From Xanthocytophaga flava (lineage in GTDB: Bacteria > Bacteroidota > Bacteroidia > Cytophagales > 172606-1), in the NCBI GenBank assembly GCA_030068525.1, contig JASJOS010000007.1, positions 372,001-436,000 on the forward strand: DNA of 64,000 nt, written 5' to 3'. The position numbers and the translations under genes are program-made. Positions 1 to 8,324 of the stretch are shown here, one piece after another. The notes below the pieces were generated by a model, which did not search any database, had not been told where the DNA came from, and saw nothing but the letters and a program-made list of their open reading frames with translations. Each line of letters begins with the position of its first letter. The first letter of the stretch is position 1.

Positions 1-410
1 CTTCCTTACCTAATAATGTCCATACAAATGGAGAGTCGTTAATTATCGAAATAACGATAGATACTCCACATTCTTTGCAAGGAGCCTGTTTATCTTTTCA
101 TGTAGTTGACTCAAAAGAGCGCAATTATGCCCATCTCTGGATTTTTGATTCAGATCAACCAATATGTCGTGAAGAAGGCACACATATATTAAAATGTGTT
201 ATTCCTAACTGCCGTCTCTATATGGGACGGTATTTCTTGAAAGTATATTTTTCAGAACCTCCTGGAGGGCAGATATTTCAGGTTTTAGAAAATATCTGTC
301 CATTTGAAGTAGTGATGTATGGCAAACATCGGGAATTTCAATGGTACCCGGAAGCTTGCGCATATATAGAAGATGGAACTTGGGAAGTCCAACATAAAGT
401 CATTCCTTAA
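1..410 (+). CDS. Wzt-like polysaccharide ABC exporter ATPase, C-terminal part (5' end outside window)
   Basis: The frame is open from base 3 of the window to the stop at 408-410, so this is the 3' end of a longer gene. The visible 135 or so residues contain no Walker motifs. They resemble the beta-sandwich carbohydrate-binding C-terminal domain of Wzt-type ATPases: a segment like 'NGESLIIEITIDTP', then alternating beta-strand patterns, ending in 'FEVVMYGKHREFQWYPEAC' and a short tail. In that family this domain recognises the finished O-polysaccharide chain before export by the Wzm/Wzt transporter at the inner membrane. The following + strand glycan genes agree with this. The family assignment is by pattern and context; the ATPase domain is not visible. 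Confidence 0.7.
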   Translation, partial: SLPNNVHTNGESLIIEITIDTPHSLQGACLSFHVVDSKERNYAHLWIFDSDQPICREEGTHILKCVIPNCRLYMGRYFLKVYFSEPPGGQIFQVLENICPFEVVMYGKHREFQWYPEACAYIEDGTWEVQHKVIP

Positions 411-424
411 TAAAGAATATATCT

Positions 425-1147
425 GTGAAAGATACTATAAAGAAAATACTTGCCTCGTTCGACATAGAACTCCGCAAGATTACCAATGAAGAGAACAATG
501 CTAGTCAACTGTTTAAGAAGCATCAATTACTCTATCAAAAGTATAGAAACTATACTATGATTCCAGAAAAGGAGTTTTTAGATAATCTTGAATTGTGTTA
601 TTCTTATCGAAACATACCTGGTGCCATTGTAGAATGTGGTGTATGGCGGGGAGGGATGATTGCAGCTATTGCAGAAACTGTTGGCAAAGATCGAACCTAT
701 TACTTATTTGATAGCTTTGAAGGTTTGCCTGAAGTCAAAGAGATAGATGGTAAAGCTGCTCAGAAATGGCAAGCTAACAAAGAATCTCCTGGTTATTACG
801 ATAATTGCAAAGCGGAAGAAGAATATGCAGAGAAAGCGATGACATTGGCTCAGGTAAATAAAAAACATCTTGTAAAAGGCTGGTTTTCCAATACACTCTC
901 TACCTATCCAGCAGATGAAAAAATAGCAATTCTCCGTTTAGATGGAGACTGGTATGAATCAACAATGGATTGTTTGACAAACCTTTTTGATAAAGTTGTA
1001 CCCGGAGGTGTCATCTTAATTGATGATTACTATATGTGGGATGGATGTAGTCGTGCTGTACATGATTTCCTTTCTATGAGGAAAGCAACCGAGCGAATAC
1101 AAAAAAGTATTAATGGGGTTTGTTATATTCAAAAAAATTATGATTAG
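425..1147 (+). CDS. TylF/MycF-family O-methyltransferase
   Basis: This 240-residue protein matches the TylF (macrocin O-methyltransferase) family, which methylates sugar hydroxyls using S-adenosylmethionine. Visible landmarks are the SAM-binding loop 'VECGVWRGG' (69-77), 'LFDSFEGLP' (94-102), 'RLDGDWYEST' (171-180) and the metal-site stretch 'ILIDDYY' (197-203). These D/DD residues typically hold the Mg ion in the family. The start is GTG at 425, 14 bases after the preceding stop. The 3' end overlaps the next gene by 8 bases, suggesting coupled translation. In this glycan cluster it most likely methylates a sugar of the exported polysaccharide; the exact acceptor cannot be read from sequence. 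Confidence 0.85.
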   Translation: MKDTIKKILASFDIELRKITNEENNASQLFKKHQLLYQKYRNYTMIPEKEFLDNLELCYSYRNIPGAIVECGVWRGGMIAAIAETVGKDRTYYLFDSFEGLPEVKEIDGKAAQKWQANKESPGYYDNCKAEEEYAEKAMTLAQVNKKHLVKGWFSNTLSTYPADEKIAILRLDGDWYESTMDCLTNLFDKVVPGGVILIDDYYMWDGCSRAVHDFLSMRKATERIQKSINGVCYIQKNYD

Positions 1148-2075
1148 TCCAATTACAGGAACAACAAATACAGTATTAGAAGAGAAAATTTCAACCCAAT
1201 CTATTATTGAAGGTTATAAAGCGGTTTTTAATATAGATGTCTCCCCTTACTTTAAAGGCTTCTCCATGCTTGAAGTCTATAAGTGCCAGGATACAGGTTA
1301 CCGGTATTATTATCCTTTTTCTTTTGCTGGTGATGGTACTTTTTATGACTATCTCCAAAAAATTCCTTGGTATTATCAAGATTGGAAATGGGAGTATCAA
1401 GCCGTATTAGATATACTTACAGAAAACAATTACAAGGTTTTAGAAATTGGATGTGGGAAAGGAGCCTTTATAAAACAATTACAACATAAGGGACACTCCT
1501 GCATAGGTCTGGAATTAAGCGCGGATGCAACGATACTCGGTCAAAAAGAAGGATTAGATATACGAAATCAGACTACTGAAGATTTCGCACTTACTAACAC
1601 AGACTCTTTTGATATTGTCTGTTCTTTCCAACTTCTGGAACACATTTCAAATGTAAATTCTTTAATTACTTCTTCCTTAAAAACACTAAAGAAAGGGGGT
1701 AAATTAATTATTGCTGTTCCTAATAATGATATTCTTTTCTTTTCATATACAAAGCAGTATATAAGTAACCTCAATCATCTTTATCAGCCTATTAAACTCT
1801 TAAATCTTCCTCCTCATCATATGGGATTGTGGACACCAAAGTCTATCTCCAGTTTAACAACCATATACAATCTGAAACTTGATACAATTCTAAAAGAACC
1901 TATTAATGAACATAGAAAATCACTTATTATTTCGATCTTAATTGAAAAGCTTGGTTTAGCAGGAAAATTCATAAATAAACTGGCCCAACATCAGAAAGAA
2001 TGGATATTACAAAAGCTATTTCCATCGTATTTCATTAATGCAGATACAATGATTGCAATATTTACAAAGCTCTAA
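1140..2075 (+). CDS. class I SAM-dependent methyltransferase (Methyltransf_23-like)
   Basis: About 311 residues if the ATG at 1140 is used; a longer frame opens at an alternative codon at 1113. I prefer 1140 because it gives an 8-base overlap with the previous gene (ATGATTAG) and drops a nine-residue extension that looks like read-through of the neighbour's frame. The SAM-binding motif 'VLEIGCGKG' lies near residue 100-108, followed by a motif-II acidic residue ('GLELS') and 'FQLLEHISN', the motif seen in small-molecule or sugar methyltransferases. The C-terminal third is rich in basic and aromatic residues. It probably methylates the polysaccharide or its lipid-linked precursor. The substrate is unknown. 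Confidence 0.8.
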   Translation: MISPITGTTNTVLEEKISTQSIIEGYKAVFNIDVSPYFKGFSMLEVYKCQDTGYRYYYPFSFAGDGTFYDYLQKIPWYYQDWKWEYQAVLDILTENNYKVLEIGCGKGAFIKQLQHKGHSCIGLELSADATILGQKEGLDIRNQTTEDFALTNTDSFDIVCSFQLLEHISNVNSLITSSLKTLKKGGKLIIAVPNNDILFFSYTKQYISNLNHLYQPIKLLNLPPHHMGLWTPKSISSLTTIYNLKLDTILKEPINEHRKSLIISILIEKLGLAGKFINKLAQHQKEWILQKLFPSYFINADTMIAIFTKL

Positions 2076-2093
2076 GTTCAAGACAGTAAAGAA

Positions 2094-3263
2094 ATGTCTA
2101 AAAAGAAAATACTTTTTGTGAGTCACGATGCTTCAAGAACTGGAGCACCTTTAGTGTTATTGCACTTTCTTAAGTGGTTAAAACAGAATACAGATATTGC
2201 TTTTGTAATACTTCTTAAAAGAGGAGGTGAATTACAATCTGAATTTGAGGCATTAGCTCCTACATACATTTATTCTTTCCCATATCAACCTATTATTGGA
2301 TTAAAGGGTAAAATAATAGCAAACTGGAATACCTATATTGGAATTCCTAGTTACTATAATAAACTACGCAGAATTATCAGCCAACATTCTATAGGTCTTA
2401 TATATGCAAATTCTGTCGGAAATGGGCATATATTAAACTTTCTTTCCGATCTAAAGTGTCCTGTAATTACACACATTCATGAATTAGCATATGGTATTTA
2501 TGCTAATGGTGAAGAGAATCTCAAATATGTATTAAAATACACTAATCACTATATCGCAGTATCAAAAGCTGTACAAAACAATCTATTAGCTAGCTATACT
2601 ATCCCAGAGATCAACATTAGCTTGGTTTATGAGTTTGTCCCTAACCAAACAACCACAGATATAACAAATAATAAATTAAGATCATCATTAGGCATACCGG
2701 AAGATGCATTTATTGTTGGTACATCTGGAACAATGGATTTGAGAAAAGGCTTTGATTTATTTATTACTCTTGCCAATATTGTCCATCAAAAAGCTGACAA
2801 AAAGGATATTTATTTTATTTGGATTGGAGGTAATTTAGATAATGGACATTATGAAATTGTCAAAATGGATGCAGAAAAGACTGGAATAAAACCGTTTATT
2901 CGGATTCCTGGCGCACAAAAGAATCCGCTAGATTTTTTTGTAATGTTCGATGTTTTTGTGCTTTTATCCAGAGAAGATCCATTTCCCTTAGTTTGCTTAG
3001 AAAATGCCTTGCTTCAGAAACCTATTATTTGCTTTGAAAATGGAGGAGGAATGCCTGAGTTGGTAGAAAATGATTGTGGATTTGTAGTACCCTACCTAGA
3101 TATTAATAGCATAGCAGATAAAATACTTTATCTTAAACAAAACCCCGCTATTAAACACACATTAGGAAAAAATGCGCAAGAAAAAGTATCTCAAAGATAT
3201 GAGCTATCTATTTGTGCCCCTCAGATAGTGGATATCATAAAGAAAGCAGGATTCCCTTATTAA
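2094..3263 (+). CDS. glycosyltransferase family 4 (GT-B)
   Basis: A 389-residue GT-B fold glycosyltransferase. The N-terminal half carries 'ILFVSHDASRTGAPLVLLHFLKW', cut short here as the typical donor/acceptor-side loop of GT4 enzymes ('SRTGAPLVL'). The C-terminal half has 'VGTSGTMDLRKGFDLFI' and the GT4 signature 'EDPFPLVCLENA' at about 294-305, containing the EX7E-type nucleotide-sugar contact, then 'GGGMPELVE'. It transfers a sugar from a nucleotide-activated donor to the growing glycan at the cytoplasmic membrane face. The ATG lies 19 bases after the previous stop. Donor and linkage cannot be predicted. Confidence 0.88.
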   Translation: MSKKKILFVSHDASRTGAPLVLLHFLKWLKQNTDIAFVILLKRGGELQSEFEALAPTYIYSFPYQPIIGLKGKIIANWNTYIGIPSYYNKLRRIISQHSIGLIYANSVGNGHILNFLSDLKCPVITHIHELAYGIYANGEENLKYVLKYTNHYIAVSKAVQNNLLASYTIPEINISLVYEFVPNQTTTDITNNKLRSSLGIPEDAFIVGTSGTMDLRKGFDLFITLANIVHQKADKKDIYFIWIGGNLDNGHYEIVKMDAEKTGIKPFIRIPGAQKNPLDFFVMFDVFVLLSREDPFPLVCLENALLQKPIICFENGGGMPELVENDCGFVVPYLDINSIADKILYLKQNPAIKHTLGKNAQEKVSQRYELSICAPQIVDIIKKAGFPY

Positions 3264-3278
3264 ACAATCTTTATCTAT

Positions 3279-4202
3279 ATGAAGACAGGTGATGAATCTA
3301 TACACATTGTTACTACACTAGATAGTAATTATATACAGCATTGTGGAGTAATGCTTTCTTCCTTATTTCTAAACAATCCTCACTATTCTTTTACTATATG
3401 GCTTATTATTGATTTTGAAGACAATCGAGAGTTAAAAAAACTCAGTAAATTTATCAAAAGTCGTAATCATCTGTTAAAAATCATAAAAATAGGAGGAGAT
3501 CAAGTTCGCCATTTTCAGACGGTACATCACATAACTACTGCTACTTATTATCGTCTCCTAATACCTGATTTAGTAGATTTAACACTAAAACGTATTCTTT
3601 ATCTGGACGTTGATATAATTGTTAAGCAAGATATTTTTTCACTATGGTCAATACCACTGGATACTAATGTTATAACAGCTGTTACTGAACATGGATTTAA
3701 CAGACATTCTGAATTGAGGCTTAATAAGGACGCAAAATACTTTAATGCAGGTGTGCTCCTTATTAATCTAGAAAAATGGAGGGAAAAAGAAATTACGAAA
3801 AAAATACTAGCATTTCTAGAAAAAGAACATCAAAACCTTACTATGCTAGAACAAGATGCCTTAAATATAATTTTAGCTGATGACTGGAAAGAAATATCTT
3901 TAAGCTGGAATCTTACAACAAATGCATTTGGATTGCAACTTCATAGCTTGGATCCATTGATCCAAAAAGAAATAGAAGAAAGTATCAAGTTGCCTAATAT
4001 TATACATTATACAGGTTCATCAAAGCCTTGGCATTACCTAAATACGCATCCATTGAAACAAGAATATTATTATTACCTATCTTTTACACCCTGGAAATCC
4101 TTTAAACATATTGAAGAAACCCACTGGCACAAGATAAAACAAAGGTTTAAAAGATTTCTTAATTTAGTATCAGGTAAAAATATATTTGAAATTTATAATT
4201 AA
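3279..4202 (+). CDS. glycosyltransferase family 8 (GT-A, LgtC/GspA type)
   Basis: A 307-residue protein with the full GT8 set: N-terminal 'IHIVTTLDSNYIQHCGVML', the metal-binding D-x-D in 'ILYLDVDIIV' (D110 and D112), 'YFNAGVLLINLEKWR', 'EQDALNIIL', and the C-terminal 'HYTGSSKPWHY' beginning at H243, which supplies the second metal ligand and phosphate contacts. GT8 enzymes are retaining transferases that usually use UDP-Glc, UDP-Gal or UDP-GlcNAc. The gene starts 15 bases after its upstream neighbour and is followed by an 80-base gap. No key residue is missing, so it should be active. Confidence 0.92.
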   Translation: MKTGDESIHIVTTLDSNYIQHCGVMLSSLFLNNPHYSFTIWLIIDFEDNRELKKLSKFIKSRNHLLKIIKIGGDQVRHFQTVHHITTATYYRLLIPDLVDLTLKRILYLDVDIIVKQDIFSLWSIPLDTNVITAVTEHGFNRHSELRLNKDAKYFNAGVLLINLEKWREKEITKKILAFLEKEHQNLTMLEQDALNIILADDWKEISLSWNLTTNAFGLQLHSLDPLIQKEIEESIKLPNIIHYTGSSKPWHYLNTHPLKQEYYYYLSFTPWKSFKHIEETHWHKIKQRFKRFLNLVSGKNIFEIYN

Positions 4203-4293
4203 AATTGCAGCTTAAAATACATTTATATGTATCATCTCTATATCTGCAGAGTAAATTTTATAATTAAGGAGAGTCAGGAACTAATTGAGTAGT

Positions 4294-5259
4294 ATGTTTA
4301 ATACCCCAATCTTATTTCTTATTTTTAATCGCCCTGATACAACAATAAGAGTATTTGAAGAGATCCGTAAAATTCAACCCAAATATCTTTTTATCGCGGC
4401 AGATGGGCCTAGGCTAAACAAAGAAGGAGATAAAGAAAAATGTGAAGAGGTTAGAAAATATGTATTAGAACATATTGATTGGGCTTGTGATGTAAAGACA
4501 TTGTTTAGAGATCAGAACTTAGGTTGTGGTCTGGCTGTGAGCCAAGCTATATCATGGTTTTTTGAACATGTTGAGAAGGGTATTATTTTAGAAGATGATT
4601 GTCTACCCACACTTTCTTTCTTTCATTTTTGTGAGTTAATGTTAAATCGTTATGAAGACAATGAGCAAGTCAAGATTATAAGTGGAACCAATCATCTTTT
4701 TTCAGAATTTGACGCTAAAAACGGGTACTTTTTTTCAAACTTAGGAAATATATGGGGTTGGGCAAGCTGGCGCCGTACTTGGCACGACTACTCTTTTACA
4801 ATGGAAGGTTATCCAGCGTTCTTGCAAAGTGGATTATTAGAAAATAAAATAAAGAACAAACGCATTGCACTGTGGCTCAGAGAGATAATGGACTCCGTAT
4901 GGAATACTCCTGAAGAACTGCAGACTTGGGATATCCAATTTATTTATTCATTATTGCGAAGAGATGGCTTAGGGATTATACCTTACAGGAACCTAATCCA
5001 GAATATTGGATTTCAAGGTACACATACATATAATATAGAAGCTAATCATCCCCTACTATTTATGTCTGTAAAAGACTTGGATGTTAATCAACTACTTCAT
5101 CCACTAATGATAAAAGTAGATACTAAAACAGAGAATAAAACTTTTAACAATATAATAAAATATGCTTTTCAGGAGACTTTTCTAAATAAAGTGAGAGCTA
5201 TAATTCCACTCTTTTTACGAAAAACATACCAACAATTAAAACAATTTATCCAACACTAA
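4294..5259 (+). CDS. GT-A nucleotide-diphospho-sugar transferase (HlpA-like glycosyltransferase)
   Basis: About 321 residues. It begins with 'MFNTPILFLIFNRPDTT', the usual opening of this Bacteroidota/proteobacterial GT-A family. Next come 'LFIAADGPR', 'DQNLGCGLAVSQAISWFF', the acidic donor-site motif 'ILEDDCLPTLSFF' and 'NIWGWASWRRTW'. The family is sometimes annotated as hemolytic protein HlpA-like, but the motifs are those of a glycosyltransferase. An in-frame TTG at 4285 follows an AAGGAG sequence at 4266-4271 and is an alternative start. I favour the ATG at 4294 because family members begin with this methionine. The stop shares one base (TAATG) with the next start. Confidence 0.8.
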   Translation: MFNTPILFLIFNRPDTTIRVFEEIRKIQPKYLFIAADGPRLNKEGDKEKCEEVRKYVLEHIDWACDVKTLFRDQNLGCGLAVSQAISWFFEHVEKGIILEDDCLPTLSFFHFCELMLNRYEDNEQVKIISGTNHLFSEFDAKNGYFFSNLGNIWGWASWRRTWHDYSFTMEGYPAFLQSGLLENKIKNKRIALWLREIMDSVWNTPEELQTWDIQFIYSLLRRDGLGIIPYRNLIQNIGFQGTHTYNIEANHPLLFMSVKDLDVNQLLHPLMIKVDTKTENKTFNNIIKYAFQETFLNKVRAIIPLFLRKTYQQLKQFIQH

Positions 5260-6335
5260 TGCAAACAGTTCATTTTATCTATACTGTACCTACCTCGACT
5301 AATCCTTTTCTTTACAGACTAGATAAATATGCTAATAAAATTAACCTATTTCCTCCCTCTTATCGAAACGGGAATGATAAATTAATTAGCTGGAGCCAAC
5401 CTATTTATGCACCTCATTCCATTACCTATCATGTACTTAATAAGCTAAAACAAGCATATAAAGTAAAATTATACGATTGGAGAGAAACAGGAACTTGCCA
5501 TTTAAAAAAGGATGACATCTTATTATTTCAGCCTATTCCAGATTTTCAGAAATGGAATACTTTAGGAAAGTGGGAGGTTGATAAAAATTCACTTGGATGG
5601 AAAACATTACAAAAATACCCAAATTGCAAAAGTATTGTTATTGTTCCTTATAACCATACAGCCAATGAAAGTCTATGGTTAAAAGAAATATTTGAGAAGT
5701 ATACTCAGCAGTTGATTGTTATATGTGGTGACTACTGGACTCAGAACTGGGATCAATCTCCTTATGGTAATCTTGTCTCTCAACCTTTACAGGTAAATAT
5801 GGGAATTAATGTTGATGAATATTCCTTGGTAAAGGAATCATTCAACCCAAAAGGCAAACGCAAGTTCCTATATATTGGTAATACAAATACATGGAAAAAC
5901 ACTATTCAATTAGAAAAAATAGCTAGTGCATATCCAAACTTTGAGGGTGGATATATTTCAAGTGGAGAAATTAAGGGGTGGAAAAAAATCACCAACTTTG
6001 CTCATCTTACAGAAGATCTAATGAAAGAGCTTGCAATAGAATATGATTTTTTTTTAAATACAAGTAGTGCTGATGCACAAGCAACTACTATTTTGGAACA
6101 GATGTGTTTTGGTCTTGGCATTGCTTGTACACCTGAAAGTGGATACTCGTATCCTTCTATTATTCCTTTAGATAAAAATGATACTAACTTTAATATTCAA
6201 CAAATCGAATTAATTCAGAAGTTAAGCGGAGATGAATTGCGAACTATGATTACCCAAAACAGACAAATTGCGGCCCAAAACCATAACTGGAATGCCATTA
6301 CTACTCAAATACTTGATTTTATAAAGACAATCTGA
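5259..6335 (+). CDS. putative GT-B glycosyltransferase of unrecognised family
   Basis: A 358-residue soluble protein I cannot place in a named family. Its N-terminal half lacks a clear signature. The C-terminal half looks like a GT-B donor domain: 'KGKRKFLYIGNTNTWKN', then 'YDFFLNTSSADAQATTILEQMCFGLGIACTPESG', shown here only as the pattern E-x7-E-like near the end, then 'HNWNAITTQIL', similar to the terminal segment of GT4-type enzymes. One-base overlaps (TAATG before, TGATG after) tie it to both neighbours in the glycan operon. It is probably a glycosyltransferase, though a structural or regulatory role is possible. Confidence 0.6.
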   Translation: MQTVHFIYTVPTSTNPFLYRLDKYANKINLFPPSYRNGNDKLISWSQPIYAPHSITYHVLNKLKQAYKVKLYDWRETGTCHLKKDDILLFQPIPDFQKWNTLGKWEVDKNSLGWKTLQKYPNCKSIVIVPYNHTANESLWLKEIFEKYTQQLIVICGDYWTQNWDQSPYGNLVSQPLQVNMGINVDEYSLVKESFNPKGKRKFLYIGNTNTWKNTIQLEKIASAYPNFEGGYISSGEIKGWKKITNFAHLTEDLMKELAIEYDFFLNTSSADAQATTILEQMCFGLGIACTPESGYSYPSIIPLDKNDTNFNIQQIELIQKLSGDELRTMITQNRQIAAQNHNWNAITTQILDFIKTI

Positions 6336-6940
6336 TGGAAATAAGAAGAAAAAAAACCGTTGAAAGAATTTATCTAACTAAAGAAGAATTCGTACAGGCA
6401 GAAAATGAAGTTAGATTCCATGAACATTTACGACGCTATGCTGCTGTTCGCCGCTTTTGCTATGGAAAAGTTCTGGATTTTGCTTGTGGATGTGGCTATG
6501 GCTCACACTTATTAGCTGTAAACCCTGACGTAAGTAAAGTAATCGGAATAGACATCGATGAAGAAGCGGTAACATGGGCAAAGCAAGAATATACACATGA
6601 AAAAATTGAGTTTTTGGCTAAAGATGTAGTTTCGTTAAAAGAAAAGTTTGATACCTTGGTATGCCTTGAAACTATTGAACATCTGCAAGACCTTACTATT
6701 ATTCAGAAAGTAGTGGAAAATTGTAACTTTGGACAACTAATTATTTCATTCCCTGATAAAAAATCAACACATTTTAACCCTTTCCACTTTCAAGATTTTG
6801 TGTTACAGGATATAGCTGATTTGTTCCCAAACTACCTGACTTATTATAGCTTTCGTACAGGAGATGTGCAATTTGTACTCTTGATTAAGCTCCCTGAAAG
6901 TGCACCATCCCACATATTTAGAAACATTCGAGATTTATAA
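6335..6940 (+). CDS. class I SAM-dependent methyltransferase (small)
   Basis: A 201-residue methyltransferase with the SAM loop 'VLDFACGCGYGSHL' (47-60), the acidic motif 'VIGIDIDEEAV' and 'DTLVCLETIEHL', the usual post-motif signature. It is short: essentially a bare Rossmann core with a short N-terminal helix ('YLTKEEFVQAENEVRFHEHL') of the kind seen in sugar methyltransferases next to O-antigen genes. It starts one base inside the previous stop (TGATG). It probably acts on the polysaccharide or its carrier-linked intermediate; the substrate is not readable. Confidence 0.8.
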   Translation: MEIRRKKTVERIYLTKEEFVQAENEVRFHEHLRRYAAVRRFCYGKVLDFACGCGYGSHLLAVNPDVSKVIGIDIDEEAVTWAKQEYTHEKIEFLAKDVVSLKEKFDTLVCLETIEHLQDLTIIQKVVENCNFGQLIISFPDKKSTHFNPFHFQDFVLQDIADLFPNYLTYYSFRTGDVQFVLLIKLPESAPSHIFRNIRDL

Positions 6941-6967
6941 AATCAAGGACAATTATTATATAGTGCA

Positions 6968-7600
6968 ATGAAGGATCGATTGAGACGCTTGTTATTCTAT
7001 GTTTTTAAGAAAATTATTCCTGTATCATTTATTGAAGATGGTATTACTCAATATAGAATTGAAAATTATCTTCAATATTGTACACTTGGAAAGGAAAGCA
7101 AGTTATATCCTCAAGCCAGAATTAATAACTTTCAAAACGATAAGGCAAATATTAAAATTGGAAACTACACTCATATACGAGCAGAACTACAAATCCTGGC
7201 AAATGGGGGGAAAATTTCTATAGGAGATTTTTGTTATATAGGCGAAGGTACACGCATTTGGTCAGCTAATAGTATTAGTATAGGGGATCGAGTTCTTATA
7301 TCACATAATGTGAATATTCATGATAATAATTCACATCCTCTTGATGCCTCATTAAGGCATGAAGACTTTTTAGATATACTCGGAATAAAAAAAAATACTA
7401 TACATATTTTCAATCTTAATGATGAACCAATTATTATAAAAAATGACGCATGGATAGGATATGATAGTATAATATTAAAAGGTGTGACAATTGGAGAAGG
7501 AGCCATTATAGCAGCAGGTAGTGTAGTAACCAAAGATGTACCCGATTTTGCTGTGGTTGCAGGAAATCCTGCGCAGATTATCAGAAAACCTGATCTCTAA
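6968..7600 (+). CDS. hexapeptide-repeat (left-handed beta-helix) acyltransferase
   Basis: A 210-residue protein of the WbbJ/LacA type. Isoleucine-rich hexapeptide turns run through 'IKIGNYTHIRAELQI', 'ISIGDFCYIGEGTRIW' and 'ISIGDRVLISHNVNIHDNN', whose HDN triad histidine is the usual catalytic base. A loop follows, then the terminal coils 'LKGVTIGEGAIIAAGSVV'. It probably transfers an acetyl or other acyl group from acyl-CoA to a sugar hydroxyl or amine. Its last third is identical at the DNA level, over 112 bp, to the next gene (7472-7583 versus 8190-8301). A strong hairpin terminator follows. Confidence 0.88.
   Translation: MKDRLRRLLFYVFKKIIPVSFIEDGITQYRIENYLQYCTLGKESKLYPQARINNFQNDKANIKIGNYTHIRAELQILANGGKISIGDFCYIGEGTRIWSANSISIGDRVLISHNVNIHDNNSHPLDASLRHEDFLDILGIKKNTIHIFNLNDEPIIIKNDAWIGYDSIILKGVTIGEGAIIAAGSVVTKDVPDFAVVAGNPAQIIRKPDL
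7472..7583 (+). repeat. 112-bp perfect direct repeat, copy 1
   Basis: This stretch inside the 3' end of the first hexapeptide acyltransferase gene is identical base for base to 8190-8301 in the next acyltransferase gene (offset 718). It encodes the last hexapeptide coils from 'LKGVTIGEG' to 'GNPAQII' in the same frame in both genes. Outside it the two genes differ clearly. Confidence 0.95.
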
Positions 7601-7622
7601 TTTATCATCTTTAAACTAGAAG

Positions 7623-7668
7623 TAGTAAAACCTGAAGCCTTATCAAACATAGTCTTCAGGTTTTACTA
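7623..7668 (+). terminator. hairpin terminator between the two acyltransferase genes
   Basis: A 15-bp perfect stem (7623-7637 with 7654-7668) encloses a 16-base loop and is followed by a T-rich run (ttttattt, overlapping the stem end). It lies 22 bases after the stop at 7600 and before the next start at 7713, and probably ends or attenuates transcription inside the polysaccharide cluster. Confidence 0.75.
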
Positions 7669-7712
7669 TTTTATTTGATAATTAGCTGTTTTTCAGATAA
7701 CAACTATCTTAT

Positions 7713-8324
7713 ATGATACGAAAAATTATAAATTTTTTACGAGGAAAAAACGTAAATCAAAACACGTTTAACAAAGATCTTTTAGAAATTGGTTCAAATA
7801 CACTTTTGAATAATTTCTATCTTGATTGTAGAGACAGTTCAATCATAAAAAAGTATCTATCTATTGGTAACAATAGTATGGTTTCAGGAAACTTTATTTT
7901 TGAGAAAAGTACAGGCTTTATCCATATAGGAGATAGAACCTTTATAGGAGGGGGTAATTTTATTTGTATTGAAGGGATTACTATTGGAAGTGATGTTATG
8001 TTTTCTTGGGGCTGTACTGTTATAGACAATGATGCCCATTCGTTATTATGGAGTCAAAGAATAAATGATGTGACAGATTGGAAAAAAGGGATTGAAGAGA
8101 ATAAAATCGGATTCTATAAAGATTGGTCACATGTAAAGAAAGCTCAAATAATTATTAAAGATAAAGCATGGATAGGTTTTAATTCCATTATATTAAAAGG
8201 TGTGACAATTGGAGAAGGAGCCATTATAGCAGCAGGTAGTGTAGTAACCAAAGATGTACCCGATTTTGCTGTGGTTGCAGGAAATCCTGCGCAGATTATC
8301 AAATATGTAAATGAGACAATATGA
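7713..8324 (+). CDS. hexapeptide-repeat acyltransferase (second copy type)
   Basis: A 203-residue left-handed beta-helix acyltransferase. Visible features are 'YLSIGNNSMVSGNFIFE', 'IHIGDRTFIGGGNFI', 'ITIGSDVMFSWGCTVIDNDAHS' with the catalytic-type histidine, a linker holding a lysine/tryptophan-rich loop ('DWKKGIEENKIGFYKDW'), and terminal coils identical to those of the preceding acyltransferase. The linker between the active-site coil and the end resembles colanic acid/O-antigen acetyltransferases. The gene follows a strong terminator, so it may need its own promoter or read-through. Its stop overlaps the next start (ATGA). It is probably another O- or N-acetyltransferase for the same glycan. 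Confidence 0.87.
   Translation: MIRKIINFLRGKNVNQNTFNKDLLEIGSNTLLNNFYLDCRDSSIIKKYLSIGNNSMVSGNFIFEKSTGFIHIGDRTFIGGGNFICIEGITIGSDVMFSWGCTVIDNDAHSLLWSQRINDVTDWKKGIEENKIGFYKDWSHVKKAQIIIKDKAWIGFNSIILKGVTIGEGAIIAAGSVVTKDVPDFAVVAGNPAQIIKYVNETI
8190..8301 (+). repeat. 112-bp perfect direct repeat, copy 2
   Basis: This is the second copy of the segment at 7472-7583, in the same reading frame of the downstream acyltransferase. Both edges are sharp: the base on each side differs between copies. Confidence 0.95.

Noticed and set aside
1113-1139. Longer start for the methyltransferase at 1140
   Set aside because: The extension would overlap the upstream coding sequence by 35 bases and has no family support.
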